Source: Actinomadura coerulea | Lineage (GTDB): Bacteria > Actinomycetota > Actinomycetes > Streptosporangiales > Streptosporangiaceae | DNA: 64,000 nucleotides | Direction: 5' to 3' | Assembly (NCBI RefSeq): GCF_014208105.1 | Contig: NZ_JACHMQ010000001.1 | Location: 7,998,001-8,062,000 of the forward strand | In this document: positions 22,035 to 31,406 of the stretch, piece by piece | Layout: the number at the start of each line of letters is the position of its first letter | How positions within the stretch are numbered: the stretch's first letter is position 1 | Notes under the pieces: model-generated | What the model was told of the DNA's origin: nothing | Databases searched by the model: none | The model's input: only the letters and a program-made list of their open reading frames with translations | Position numbers and translations under genes: made by a program

Positions 22035-22055
22035 GGCGCTGGGCCGCACCGGCCG

Positions 22056-24329
22056 TCAGCGCAGTTCGTAGGCGCGGACGGTCTCCTGCGTGATCGCGTT
22101 GCCCCGGTCGTCCCCGGCGGTGACCCGCAGGGACACCGCCCCCTTCCCCCGGAGGCGGGCGACGCCGTCCCGCACCGCGACGTCCGTCCAGGTCCTGCCG
22201 TCGTCCAACGAGGTCTGGAGGGACAGGCCGCGCAGGCGCACGGACGAGCCGTCCTGGTGGCGGACCGTCAGCCGCAGCGTCTTCGAGCGGGTCCGGTTGT
22301 GCGGGTCGAGCGCCGCGTCGTAACCGATCTGGAGCAGTGGAAGGACGGTGTCGTCGGCCGTGTGCGCGGAGCGGAACGTCCAAGACGTCCTGGCCCGCGT
22401 GGAGAGCCGGGTCCCCGGGGTGTTGTTGGCGAAGTCGTACTCCACGCGGTATCCGGCGTCGCCCGGTGTCGTCGTCAGCACCCCGCTCGGCCTGTAGGCG
22501 GTCTGCGCGACGAGTTCGTCGTCCCGGTAGACGCGGAAGTCGGTGACGAAACCATTCGGGAAGAGGCTGGAATAGGCGTCGGAGAAATTCTGCGCGGCGT
22601 CCGCCATGCCGACGCGCAGGCGGATCTGGTCACCGGCGCGGACGATCGGTGACTGCGCGTTGATGCCGCCGGTGAGTGGTCCCTCGCCCCAACTGTGCGT
22701 GTCGTGCTCGCCTGCCCCGTATGCTCTGGATTTCGTCTCGACGAGCACGAAGTGCGGCGTCTCCGGGCCGGGGAAGGCGTTGTTGTAGGGCTGCTCCGGC
22801 GTGACCGCCATCGCGGACCACTCTGTTTCCGGATCGGCCGAAACGTATTCAGCGCGCGTTCGCGGGGTGCCGGTGACCGGGCGGCTGTAGGCGAGGGCGA
22901 AGTCCTCCCAGGGGCGCTTGCTGTAGCGCGCGGCGGTCATGGCGCCACCGCCGTGGTAGGCGCTGTCGATCCGCGCCAGATCCCTCGTGCGCGCGACGTA
23001 GTCCAGGTTCTCGGAGATCCGCCCCTTCTCCGGGAACACGAGGTCGTACTGGTAGGGACTGTCCACGGTGCCCTTGGCCGCGACCGTCGCCCGCTCCCGC
23101 AGAAGAGCCCGTCCTTCCTCATGGGACAGACGGACGGTGGGCACCTTCAGCGGCTTCCCGTACTCGCCCGGGTCGTCGTTCACGCCCGGAGCGTCGTTGT
23201 AGACGGCGACCATGCGCGCCCCCGCCCTGGCGGCCGTCTCGACCTGCTCGGCGACGGGCACGCCGTCCTTCCGCCGGACCAGGGCGAGCCGCCCGCGCAG
23301 GTCGGCGCCGGGCCGGTCCCCGTCCGCGACCGGCATGCGCGCGCTGCCGTCGAGACGGGGGAACTGGTCCGAGGTGTCGCTGAAGTAGGCCGCCGGATAG
23401 TACTCGGGACGCAGCGACCGGCTCCCCGCCCGCATCGTGATCGCGGGCGCCTCCAGCCGCCACCGGGTGTAGGCCTCGAACGTCCCGGTGCGGACCCGTC
23501 CGGTCGGCTGGAGGAACACCCGCTGCTCCAGCGTCGCGCCCTCGCCCAGGTAGACGCCCTCGTCCACGGCCGGCCCGTTCGCCGGCCCCCGCGTCCACAT
23601 CAGGTGGCTGATCGCCCCCAGGCCGGGCGCGGTGGCGTGCTCGGGCGTCCGGACCGTCACCTCCTCGGCCTTGCGCGCGTCGAGGACGATCTCGGTGTCC
23701 CCGGTGATCTCGATCTCCGGTCGGCCGACGAGGCTGTAGTTGAGCGGCTTGCCGGGGCCGGTGCTCGGCGCCCATGACGGCATCGTCGCCACGACGCCCA
23801 TGACGGAGTACGTCCCCGGCACCAGCCGCACGCAGTTCGAGCCGTTCCAGCGCTCGTCGGTGCAGGGCTCCTCCGGATCACCTGGCAGCGGGCGGTGCGC
23901 GTTGCCGATCGACGCGTCCTTCACGTTCAGGAAGCCGGCCGTGCCGAGGCCGGGCCGCCCGTCCCGCGCGATGCTCCTCACCCGCACCGTGACCAGCTCG
24001 CCGGACGCCTTCGGCTCCGGCGCCGCGGGCCGCCGCCGCTCGTGCAGCGCCGTCACGTTGTACCGCTCCGGGTCGTCGGCGAGCCGGTCGCCCGGGACGA
24101 CGTAGAGGTCGCCCCCGCTGTTCCGGACGGAGAACGCGGGAGCGCGCCCCGCCGCGGGCGTCACCCTCGTGCCCCCGCTCCCGACATGCACCGTGTCGCC
24201 GGTGGGCAGCGTGACGTCGTAGGCTCCGGCCTCCGCCCGCAGTGCGGACGCGGGTCCGGGGGCAGCCGCCGCGGGCGCCGCGAACGCCAGCGCGCCGAGC
24301 CCCAGGGCCGCCGCGGTTCTCGACCACAT
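22056..24329 (-). CDS. Secreted PA-domain protein
   Basis: A 757-residue secreted protein. ATG 24329 is chosen because GGAGG lies 7 nt upstream and gives a signal peptide (WSRTAAALGLGALAFAAPAA). A protease-associated (PA) domain is visible near residues 360-450 (RGRLALVRRKDG, AARAGARMVAVYNDAPG), but no serine-protease catalytic triad is evident. The rest appears to be beta-sandwich domains. Such proteins resemble subtilase scaffolds without the catalytic domain. It is divergent from a regulator gene that may control it. Confidence 0.65.
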   Translation of the reverse strand: MWSRTAAALGLGALAFAAPAAAAPGPASALRAEAGAYDVTLPTGDTVHVGSGGTRVTPAAGRAPAFSVRNSGGDLYVVPGDRLADDPERYNVTALHERRRPAAPEPKASGELVTVRVRSIARDGRPGLGTAGFLNVKDASIGNAHRPLPGDPEEPCTDERWNGSNCVRLVPGTYSVMGVVATMPSWAPSTGPGKPLNYSLVGRPEIEITGDTEIVLDARKAEEVTVRTPEHATAPGLGAISHLMWTRGPANGPAVDEGVYLGEGATLEQRVFLQPTGRVRTGTFEAYTRWRLEAPAITMRAGSRSLRPEYYPAAYFSDTSDQFPRLDGSARMPVADGDRPGADLRGRLALVRRKDGVPVAEQVETAARAGARMVAVYNDAPGVNDDPGEYGKPLKVPTVRLSHEEGRALLRERATVAAKGTVDSPYQYDLVFPEKGRISENLDYVARTRDLARIDSAYHGGGAMTAARYSKRPWEDFALAYSRPVTGTPRTRAEYVSADPETEWSAMAVTPEQPYNNAFPGPETPHFVLVETKSRAYGAGEHDTHSWGEGPLTGGINAQSPIVRAGDQIRLRVGMADAAQNFSDAYSSLFPNGFVTDFRVYRDDELVAQTAYRPSGVLTTTPGDAGYRVEYDFANNTPGTRLSTRARTSWTFRSAHTADDTVLPLLQIGYDAALDPHNRTRSKTLRLTVRHQDGSSVRLRGLSLQTSLDDGRTWTDVAVRDGVARLRGKGAVSLRVTAGDDRGNAITQETVRAYELR

Positions 24330-24456
24330 GGGCATCCCTCCCTTAAGTGGATCTTGATTGTCGGACCGGCCGCCGCGGCCGATCCAGGGAAGGCGCTGGC
24401 GGCTTCCGCCATGGCGGGAACCCGTCAAACGGACCGGAAGCCCGTACATTTAGGAC

Positions 24457-25395
24457 GTGTCCGATTCGCCGCTCCTGGAGGGGCTCGGGGTGACCGCCGC
24501 CGAGGAGGGGGCGTACCGCGCCCTTCTGCGGGAGGGGCCGTCCACCCTCGCCGACCTCGCCGCGCGCCACGGCGCGTCCGTCGCGGCCCTGCGCCGCCTC
24601 CTGCCGCGCCTCGAGGACCTCGGGCTCGTGACCCGCCTGGCCGGACGGCCGCTGCGCCTCCTCGCCACCCCGCCGCACGTCGCGGTGGAGGCCCTCGTCG
24701 CCAGCCGCCAGGAGGAGATCGCCCGCAGCCGCGCCGCCATCGGCCCGCTCCTGGCCGAGGCCGCCCCGCACCCGGAGGAGCTCGTCGAGGTCGTCAGCGG
24801 CCGGACGGCCGTGTCCCGCCGCTACCTGCAACTCCTGGACGGCGCCCGCGAGGAGCTGCTCGTCCTGGTCCAGCCGCCGTTCGCGACCGACGCCGCCGTG
24901 TCGAGCGACGAGCAGGAGCGCACCATGCGCCGCGGCATCGCGGTGCGCGGCATCTACGGCCCCGAGGCGCTCGACGAGCCGCACGCCCTGGAGTACGTCC
25001 GCCGCGCCGTCGCGTCCGGCGAGCAGGCCCGCCTCGGCGCCGTTCCCATCAAGCTCGCCGTCGCCGACCGCCGCACCGCGATGCTGCCGCTCACCTCCCA
25101 GCACGCCAGCTCGGTCGACAGCTCCCTGATCGTCCACCCGTCCGCCCTGCTGGACGCGCTGGTCTCCCTCTTCGAGGCCCTGTGGCGCTCCGCCGTCCCG
25201 CTGCCCGGCGAGGACGCCCCGGACGACGCCGTCCTCGCCCTCCTCGCCGCGGGCCTCACCGACGACGCCATCGCGCGCCGCCTCTCCATCAGCACCCGGA
25301 CCGTCCAGCGCCGCGTCCGCGACCTCTGCGACCGCCTCGGCGCCCGCACCCGCTTCCAGGCCGGCGCCCTCTCCACCCACCACCTGGACCGCTGA
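24457..25395 (+). CDS. TrmB/LuxR-type transcriptional regulator
   Basis: A 312-residue protein. The N-terminal ~70 residues form a TrmB-like winged helix (EEGAYRALLREGPSTLADLA, RLEDLGLVTRLAGRPLRLLA). A central effector-type domain follows, and the C-terminus is a LuxR/GerE helix-turn-helix (LAAGLTDDAIARRLSISTRT, VQRRVRDLCDRLGARTRFQA). This two-headed form is common in actinomycetes. It is divergent from the PA-domain gene across about 127 bp, a likely local target. Confidence 0.75.
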   Translation: MSDSPLLEGLGVTAAEEGAYRALLREGPSTLADLAARHGASVAALRRLLPRLEDLGLVTRLAGRPLRLLATPPHVAVEALVASRQEEIARSRAAIGPLLAEAAPHPEELVEVVSGRTAVSRRYLQLLDGAREELLVLVQPPFATDAAVSSDEQERTMRRGIAVRGIYGPEALDEPHALEYVRRAVASGEQARLGAVPIKLAVADRRTAMLPLTSQHASSVDSSLIVHPSALLDALVSLFEALWRSAVPLPGEDAPDDAVLALLAAGLTDDAIARRLSISTRTVQRRVRDLCDRLGARTRFQAGALSTHHLDR

Positions 25396-25700
25396 CACGC
25401 CCCGAGCCGGAGTCGTGCGGGGGAGCGCTTCGGAGTCTGGCTGACGATCCGCATCCGCCCCCGCATCCTGGGTGTGACGTGGGTCGCCCGTTGTGAGGCC
25501 AGGACCGGTTCGCCGCCCGACTTTTCCTGCTTTATCGACCGGTCTAGTTGATAAATCCGCGCCATCCCGCACGGTCCCTCATGCCGGTTTCCGAAGCCGG
25601 TGGTCGAACGCTCCCAGAGAGCTCCGGCCACCGGTTCGCGGAACCGGTGGCTTGTCGCTCGCGGAGCGCTCGGCCTCTCACAACCTAGAGGACCACGAAC
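25396..25700. other. Intergenic region with hairpins upstream of a transporter gene
   Basis: No gene seen. It holds an inverted repeat at 25531-25555 (TTTATC/GATAAA around GACCGGTC) and a perfect 11-bp hairpin GCCACCGGTTC (25627-25637) with its complement (25641-25651). They lie in the presumed leader of the gene at 25701. Confidence 0.6.
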
Positions 25701-26636
25701 ATGTCCTTCGTACCCGACCTCCGCCGGTGGTTCTCCGGCGGAAAGTTCATTTTGGTCAGCATGGTGTCGTCGGCCATCGGCTACGGCATCACCACCGGCC
25801 ACAAGGCGCTGGAAGTGGCGGCACCGATGCAGGCGGCCGGCGGTCTCGCCCTCTGCCTGGCGATGTTCCTGGCGGGGCTCAACCCCTTCAGGCGGTACTC
25901 CCTCGTCATGTGGGGGTGGATCATCCTCCTCGCCGCCGGGAACGCGACCGTGGCGTACACCTATCCGTACGCCGTGGAGCACCTGACGGTGGGCACGGTC
26001 GCCGCCGTCGTGGTGATCGGCTACCTCTCGGTGGGCCTCAGGACGATCTGGAACCTGAGGGCCACCGCATATGGACTCCAGCACCTGTGCGGGCGCCTGC
26101 TCGTGCTGGGCGGGGTCGTCATGCTGAACCGGCCCTCGCCGGGTGAGTCGATGGGGATGGTGTGCGCTCTGATCAGCGCGGGCTGTGTCTACAACACGCT
26201 CACCGTGCTGGGGCAGATGAAGAAGCACGGACTGGAGTACCAGGGCGCCGCCCTCGCCAACCTGATCGCGGCACTTCCGCTCTTCGTGGTGGTGTTCAAG
26301 CTGCAGGGAAGCGGGTGGATGTCCGGGGACCTGCTGCTCGCGGCCGGTCCGGCGGGTCTGCTCACCCTGATGCTGCCGGTCTGGTTCACCAACGCCGCCC
26401 TGCGCCGCTGCTCAAGGCATGACGTGGGGATCATGCAGTCGTTCTCGTCGCCCGTCCACGCCCTGGTGGGGCTGGCCGGAGCCGCGCTCGGCTGGATCGA
26501 TTCCGACCAGCGGCTCGCTCTCTTCCCGGAGTGGGCCGGCATCATCCTGATCAGCGTGACCGCCTTCGGGGTCTCCTTGCTGAAGGAGCCCGCCACGGAC
26601 GCGGTCCGCGTCGGGACGCAACCCAGCGGCGCCTGA
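25701..26636 (+). CDS. DMT-superfamily (EamA-like) transporter
   Basis: A 311-residue membrane protein with about ten hydrophobic segments in two similar halves and few charged residues, the layout of drug/metabolite transporters. ATG 25701 follows GAGGA. Substrate unknown. The long leader with stable hairpins may regulate expression by attenuation. A terminator follows at 26684. Confidence 0.7.
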   Translation: MSFVPDLRRWFSGGKFILVSMVSSAIGYGITTGHKALEVAAPMQAAGGLALCLAMFLAGLNPFRRYSLVMWGWIILLAAGNATVAYTYPYAVEHLTVGTVAAVVVIGYLSVGLRTIWNLRATAYGLQHLCGRLLVLGGVVMLNRPSPGESMGMVCALISAGCVYNTLTVLGQMKKHGLEYQGAALANLIAALPLFVVVFKLQGSGWMSGDLLLAAGPAGLLTLMLPVWFTNAALRRCSRHDVGIMQSFSSPVHALVGLAGAALGWIDSDQRLALFPEWAGIILISVTAFGVSLLKEPATDAVRVGTQPSGA

Positions 26637-26683
26637 CGCCGCCGCTGACCCAACCCGGCGGCGGCCGACGCCGCCGCCGACCC

Positions 26684-26718
26684 GCAACGGCGGAGAGGGC
26701 CACCCTTTCCGCCGTTGC
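26684..26718 (+). terminator. Terminator after transporter gene
   Basis: Perfect 11-bp GCAACGGCGGA (26684-26694) and its complement (26708-26718). Confidence 0.75.
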
Positions 26719-26859
26719 ACCTTGTTGTGGGTGGGTGGGGTCCAACGCGCGAAAACCTGACCAAGATGCTAACTGTTCGTTACTGATCGACTACTTGGTG
26801 ACATGGTGGGGAAGGTGTCCTCGCATCCGATATCCGAGGTGCGCGGAGGCGATGCCCCG

Positions 26860-28407
26860 ATGAGCGAGACCCCGACCCTGCCCAGCACGATCGTCCGGCC
26901 CGGTGACAAGCGGTATCCGGCGCTCAGCCGCGGCTTCAACCAGCGGTGGATCGGGGAGCCGGAGTACGTGCGGCTGGTGCGGTCGCCGCAGGAGGCGCGG
27001 GCGGCGCTGGCCGAGGCGGTGCGGGAGCGGCCGGCCGACCCGCGGCGGACGCGGATCACGGTGAAGGCGGGAGGGCACTGCTACGAGGACTTCGTCTGCG
27101 GGCCCGACGTGCGGGTCATCCTGGACGTGAGCCCGATGTGCGGCGTGTCCTACGACCCCGGGATGCAGGCGTACTGCGTGGAGGCCGGGGCGACGAACTG
27201 GCACGTCTACAGCCACCTGTACCCGATCAGCGGCAAGGCGCTGCCCGGCGGGTCGTGCTACTCGGTGGGGCTCGGCGGGCACATCCCGGCGGGCGGGTTC
27301 GGGCTGCTGTCGCGGCAGCACGGCCTCACCGTCGACTACCTCTACGCCGTGGAGGCGGCGGTGGTGGACGAGCACCGGAACGTCGAGCTGGTCGTGGCCC
27401 GGCGCGACGACGGCGACCGGTGGCTCCGCGACCTGCTGTGGGCCCACACAGGGGGAGGCGGCGGGAACTTCGGCGTGGTCACGCGGTTCTGGTTCCGCGG
27501 GCTGCCGCAACCGCCGAGGCAGGTGCTGCTGACGGCGCTCGCGTGGGACTGGAAGGACTTCACCAAGGCCGAGTTCGCCGCGCTGCTGGAGGCGTTCGGG
27601 GAGTACTTCCGCGACCACCAGGACCCGTCCACGGCGGCGGGGAAGCTCTTCGCGATGCTGAAGCTCAACCACGTCAGCAACGGCCAGATCGGGCTGCTGG
27701 CCCAGGTGGACGTCGACGACCCCGACGGGGCGAGGGCGATGACCGACTTCGTCGTGGCCCTCGACGGGCGGATCGGCCCGGCGGCGAGACCGATGCGCAC
27801 GATGATGGGGGAGCACTTCGTGCACCTGGAGATCCCGCGCGTGATGCCGTGGCTGACCGCCACGCAGGCGCTGAACGCCAGCGGCGAGAACCGCTGCGGG
27901 AAGTACAAGTCGGCCTACCTGCGCAAACCGTTCACCAGTCAGCAGATCGACGCGATGTGGGCCTATCTCGGCAAGGAGAAGTACACCGACTACGTGAACA
28001 AACAGGCGCTCATCCAGGTCGACTCGTACGGCAGTGCCATCAACAGGCCGCTGCACAAGACGGCGGCCCGGCAGCGCGATTCCATTATGAAACTGCAATA
28101 CCAGGTGTACTGGACGCAAAATGACGCCTACGAGGACACGCACATCGCGTGGATCCGGGACATCTACAAGGCGACCTTCGCCGCGACCGGGGGCGTCCCC
28201 GTCGCCGACGGCGAGACCACGGACGGCTGCTACATCGGATATCCCGACGCGGATCTGAACGACGGACGCTGGAACGAGTCGTCGCAGACGTGGGAGACCC
28301 TGTACTACAAGGACGCCTACGCGAAACTCCAGGAGGTCAAACGCCACTGGGATCCGGGAAACGTGTTCCGGCACGCCCAGTCCGTGCGCCCCGGGGGGTC
28401 TGAGTAG
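26860..28407 (+). CDS. BBE-like FAD-dependent oxidoreductase with bicovalent flavin signature
   Basis: A 515-residue protein from ATG 26860 (GGAGG upstream). An ATG at 26803 would add 19 residues. It has a PCMH-type FAD domain with AGGH (His73) and GGSC (Cys133), 60 residues apart like the 8-alpha-histidyl and 6-S-cysteinyl attachment residues of berberine-bridge-type enzymes. The C-terminal BBE segment reads YYKDAYAKLQEVKRHWDPGN. It probably oxidises an alcohol, sugar or secondary metabolite. No signal peptide. Substrate unknown. Confidence 0.8.
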   Translation: MSETPTLPSTIVRPGDKRYPALSRGFNQRWIGEPEYVRLVRSPQEARAALAEAVRERPADPRRTRITVKAGGHCYEDFVCGPDVRVILDVSPMCGVSYDPGMQAYCVEAGATNWHVYSHLYPISGKALPGGSCYSVGLGGHIPAGGFGLLSRQHGLTVDYLYAVEAAVVDEHRNVELVVARRDDGDRWLRDLLWAHTGGGGGNFGVVTRFWFRGLPQPPRQVLLTALAWDWKDFTKAEFAALLEAFGEYFRDHQDPSTAAGKLFAMLKLNHVSNGQIGLLAQVDVDDPDGARAMTDFVVALDGRIGPAARPMRTMMGEHFVHLEIPRVMPWLTATQALNASGENRCGKYKSAYLRKPFTSQQIDAMWAYLGKEKYTDYVNKQALIQVDSYGSAINRPLHKTAARQRDSIMKLQYQVYWTQNDAYEDTHIAWIRDIYKATFAATGGVPVADGETTDGCYIGYPDADLNDGRWNESSQTWETLYYKDAYAKLQEVKRHWDPGNVFRHAQSVRPGGSE

Positions 28408-28553
28408 CGGCGAGGGGCCCGTGGCGCAGCGTCACGGATCATCTCGCCTTTATTGCATCCGCTGTTAATACTTGCGGCTGTGACGGCGGGGACAGTAGTT
28501 TCGTCGGGCGAGCGGAGCGTCGGGCCGGGCGTGGCCCGAGCGGCTGGGGAGTC

Positions 28554-29807
28554 ATGAAGAAGCGTACCGACAGGAAGATCGCCATCGCGGGCACCGCGGC
28601 GGCGGCCGTGCTGCTGCCCGCCGTCATGGTCGGCCTCGCGCAGGCCGGCGTGGGAGTCCCGAAGGGCCGGTCGGAGGCCAGCGGGAACTCCAAGCCGATC
28701 CCCTCGTTCGGTCCCGCGACGCAGCCCTCGGTGCCGGGCGGCGCGTCCGCCTCCCCGACGAAGTCGCCCGGTGCGGCGAAGCTGCCCAGCGTCCCGTTGA
28801 ACAGCAACCCGTTCCGCACCGGCGGAGGGTCGCCGAGCCCGTCGGACCCCGACAGCAACGCCGGCAACCGCGGCAAGAAGCCGCAGATGCCGTCCGGCGC
28901 CGCGCCGGGCAGGTACGCCAAGGCCCCCGACGGGGCCGCCATCACGGGCGTCAGAAAGATCAGTTCGCGGATCTTCGACGTCACGATCGCCTCGCCGGCG
29001 CTGGGCGCCGCCGTGAAGACCCGCGTCATGGTCCCCAAGGGGTGGAAGGCCGGCGCCACCAGGTCGTGGCCGGTCGTTTACGCCTACCACGGCGGCAACA
29101 ACAACTACCAGTCCTGGACCAAGGACTCCAACATCGAGCAGGTCATCGGTCCCTACGACGCGATGGTCGTGATGCCCGAGGGCGGCTGGAACGGGTCCTA
29201 CACCAACTGGTACAACGGCGGCAAGGGCGGCATCCCCGAGTGGGAGACCTTCCACATCGGCGAGGTCATCCCGCTGATGGAGCGCAACTTCCACGCCGGG
29301 GCGGTGCGCGCCGCGATCGGCCTGTCGTCCGGCGGGCAGGGCGCCATCACCTACGCCGAGCGCCACCGCATGTTCAAGTACGCCGCCTCCTACAGCGGCG
29401 CCCTCAACATCACCGCGCCCGGCATGCCGGTCATCCTGACGTCCATGAACCGCGACGCGGGCACCGCCATCTGGGGCGACCCGATCACCGCGCGGGCGAA
29501 CTGGCGGGCGCACGACGCGACCGTCATGGTGTCCAAGCTCAAGGGCGTCGGCGTCTACGTCTCGTCCGGCAACGGGCAGCCCGGCCCCTACGACAAGGCC
29601 GACACCCCGCCCCACGACGCGGGACGCATCGGCGAGCAGCTGGCCGGCACGATGAACGACAACTTCGTCGCCGCCGCGAAGAAGGCGGGCGTGCCGGTCA
29701 CCTCCCACCTGTACGGTCCCGGCATGCACAACTGGAAGTACTGGCGCATCGAGCTGGCCCGCAGCTGGCCGACCATCGCCAAGTCCATCGGCGCCCGCAA
29801 GTCCTGA
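28554..29807 (+). CDS. Secreted alpha/beta-hydrolase esterase
   Basis: A 417-residue protein. It has an N-terminal membrane/signal segment (IAIAGTAAAAVLLPAVMVGL), then a ~90-residue Pro/Ser/Gly-rich low-complexity linker, then an esterase-D/antigen-85-like hydrolase domain with VYAYHGGNNN, a GLSSGG nucleophile elbow (Ser near residue 257) and GPGMHNWKYW supplying the His. It probably hydrolyses or transfers acyl esters at the cell surface. The linker suggests cell-wall anchoring or spacing. Confidence 0.75.
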   Translation: MKKRTDRKIAIAGTAAAAVLLPAVMVGLAQAGVGVPKGRSEASGNSKPIPSFGPATQPSVPGGASASPTKSPGAAKLPSVPLNSNPFRTGGGSPSPSDPDSNAGNRGKKPQMPSGAAPGRYAKAPDGAAITGVRKISSRIFDVTIASPALGAAVKTRVMVPKGWKAGATRSWPVVYAYHGGNNNYQSWTKDSNIEQVIGPYDAMVVMPEGGWNGSYTNWYNGGKGGIPEWETFHIGEVIPLMERNFHAGAVRAAIGLSSGGQGAITYAERHRMFKYAASYSGALNITAPGMPVILTSMNRDAGTAIWGDPITARANWRAHDATVMVSKLKGVGVYVSSGNGQPGPYDKADTPPHDAGRIGEQLAGTMNDNFVAAAKKAGVPVTSHLYGPGMHNWKYWRIELARSWPTIAKSIGARKS

Positions 29808-29838
29808 CCGCCCGCCCGGCGGCCCGGGGAGCGGCGCG

Positions 29839-30396
29839 GTGAAGGGGTTCGCCCGGCGGGAGTTCCAGCTCGTGCTGCTGCGGCGCATGGCCGACTACCA
29901 GCCGGGCCTCGTCGAGGACGCGCTCCGGTCGCTCGGCGCGTCCCGCACGGAGACGCGCGAGGTCAACGCCCGGTGGCAGCGCATCCTGCGGTCCCGGACG
30001 TTCCCGCGCGGCCGCCGCCGCTACGAGGCCGTCCTCGGCCCGCCCGCCGGGGTGCGGGAGCACCCGGTCGGCGACGTCGCCTGCGAGGTGGCGTGGTGGC
30101 CGCCCTTCCCCCTGTGGCCCGGCCTGCGCTTCGAGACCATGATGGGCCCGGACGGCACCGTCATGCAGGAGTGGCTCGTCCGGGACGACGGGGTGCCCGT
30201 GCCGCGGCTGGAGACCGCGGACGACCTCGTCCCCTGGTCCTGCGTCGTCGGGGACGTGGACGCGCGCTTCGGCGCGGTCGCGCACCAGGACGGCGAGGTC
30301 CCGAGCCGGTGGCACGCGACCCTCGCGGGCCCGGACGGCACCGCCCTCGTCGCGCACTTCGTCTGGGGGCTCCTCCAGACCGTCGAGAGCGTCTGA
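29839..30396 (+). CDS. Hypothetical protein
   Basis: A 185-residue protein from GTG 29839 with GGGGAGCG upstream. It is rich in Trp, Pro and Arg, with no membrane segment or known motif. It follows the esterase gene by 31 bp in the same direction and may be co-transcribed. Confidence 0.55.
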   Translation: MKGFARREFQLVLLRRMADYQPGLVEDALRSLGASRTETREVNARWQRILRSRTFPRGRRRYEAVLGPPAGVREHPVGDVACEVAWWPPFPLWPGLRFETMMGPDGTVMQEWLVRDDGVPVPRLETADDLVPWSCVVGDVDARFGAVAHQDGEVPSRWHATLAGPDGTALVAHFVWGLLQTVESV

Positions 30397-30584
30397 AACG
30401 GTCCAGCCCGGCGGTCCGCCACCATGATCTTCACCCTCGGCGACGTCCAGGGCCCCCGCCGCCCGCCGCACGGAGACGCGAACATTGGGGTGATCTTGGG
30501 GATTCGCGTCGGCGGGGATTGCGCGCCCGTTCCTAGCCTGGAGGCATGCGCGCCGCCAGGCGCGGCGATCCCGGAGGTGATCCG

Positions 30585-31391
30585 ATGCCCGAGGTGACCG
30601 CATTCGCCCCCGGCCATCCGTCGTGGGCCGAACTCGCGAGCCCGGATCCGGAGGGGTCCAGGCGGTTCTACCGCGGGCTGTTCGGCTGGTACTCCTACAC
30701 GCTGACCGTGGGCGACCTCGGCGACTACGAGGTCTTCACGCTGGGCGGCGTCAAGGGCCCGGAGGTCGCCGGGATGCAGGCGCTCGCCGACGACTCGGAG
30801 ACGGCCTCCTGGACGTGCTACTTCCGGACCGACGACATCCCGGCCACGCTCGCCGCCGTGCGGGACGCGGGCGGCCTGGAGACGGTGGAGCCCACGGACA
30901 TCGCGAACCTGGGGCGGATGGCCCTGTGCTCCGATCCCGAAGGCGCCGACTTCGCGCTCTGGTACCCCTACGACCTCAAGGGCGCGGGCGTCGTCGACGA
31001 GCCGTCCGCGATGGTCTGGGTGGAGCTGGCCGCCCGCGACATCGAGCGCGCCCGCCGCTTCTACGGCGAGGTCTTCGGCTGGAGGGCCGTCGACCGGGAC
31101 TACTACGACTCCGTCTACACCCACTGGAAGGTCGGCGACTGGGCGGTGGCCGGCATGGTCTCCATGGACGAGCACTGGCCGCCCGGCCACCCCTCGCACT
31201 GGACGCCGTTCTTCTGGGTCTCCGACTGCGACGAGTCCGCGGCCCTGGCCGTCGAGCTCGGCGCCCGGGTCCGCATCCCGCCGACCGACATCAAGCCCTG
31301 CCGGTTCTGCGTGGTCACCGACCCGACCGGGGCCCGGCTGGGCCTGGTCACCCCCACGACGGACGTCCTGGCCGAGCGCGGGCGCCCCTGA
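30585..31391 (+). CDS. Two-domain VOC (glyoxalase-like) protein
   Basis: A 268-residue protein with two VOC modules, each beginning with a SWAELAS- or VWVELAA-type strand and a helix with FYRGLFGW or FYGEVFGW. Both halves end in a DPTGA/DPEGA motif. Such tandem proteins bind hydrophobic ligands or act as dioxygenase-like enzymes, and in actinomycetes many are annotated as hydroxylases. ATG 30585 follows GGAGGTGATC. Convergent with the TetR gene. Confidence 0.8.
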   Translation: MPEVTAFAPGHPSWAELASPDPEGSRRFYRGLFGWYSYTLTVGDLGDYEVFTLGGVKGPEVAGMQALADDSETASWTCYFRTDDIPATLAAVRDAGGLETVEPTDIANLGRMALCSDPEGADFALWYPYDLKGAGVVDEPSAMVWVELAARDIERARRFYGEVFGWRAVDRDYYDSVYTHWKVGDWAVAGMVSMDEHWPPGHPSHWTPFFWVSDCDESAALAVELGARVRIPPTDIKPCRFCVVTDPTGARLGLVTPTTDVLAERGRP

Positions 31392-31406
31392 CGGCTCCGC
31401 GGCCCG

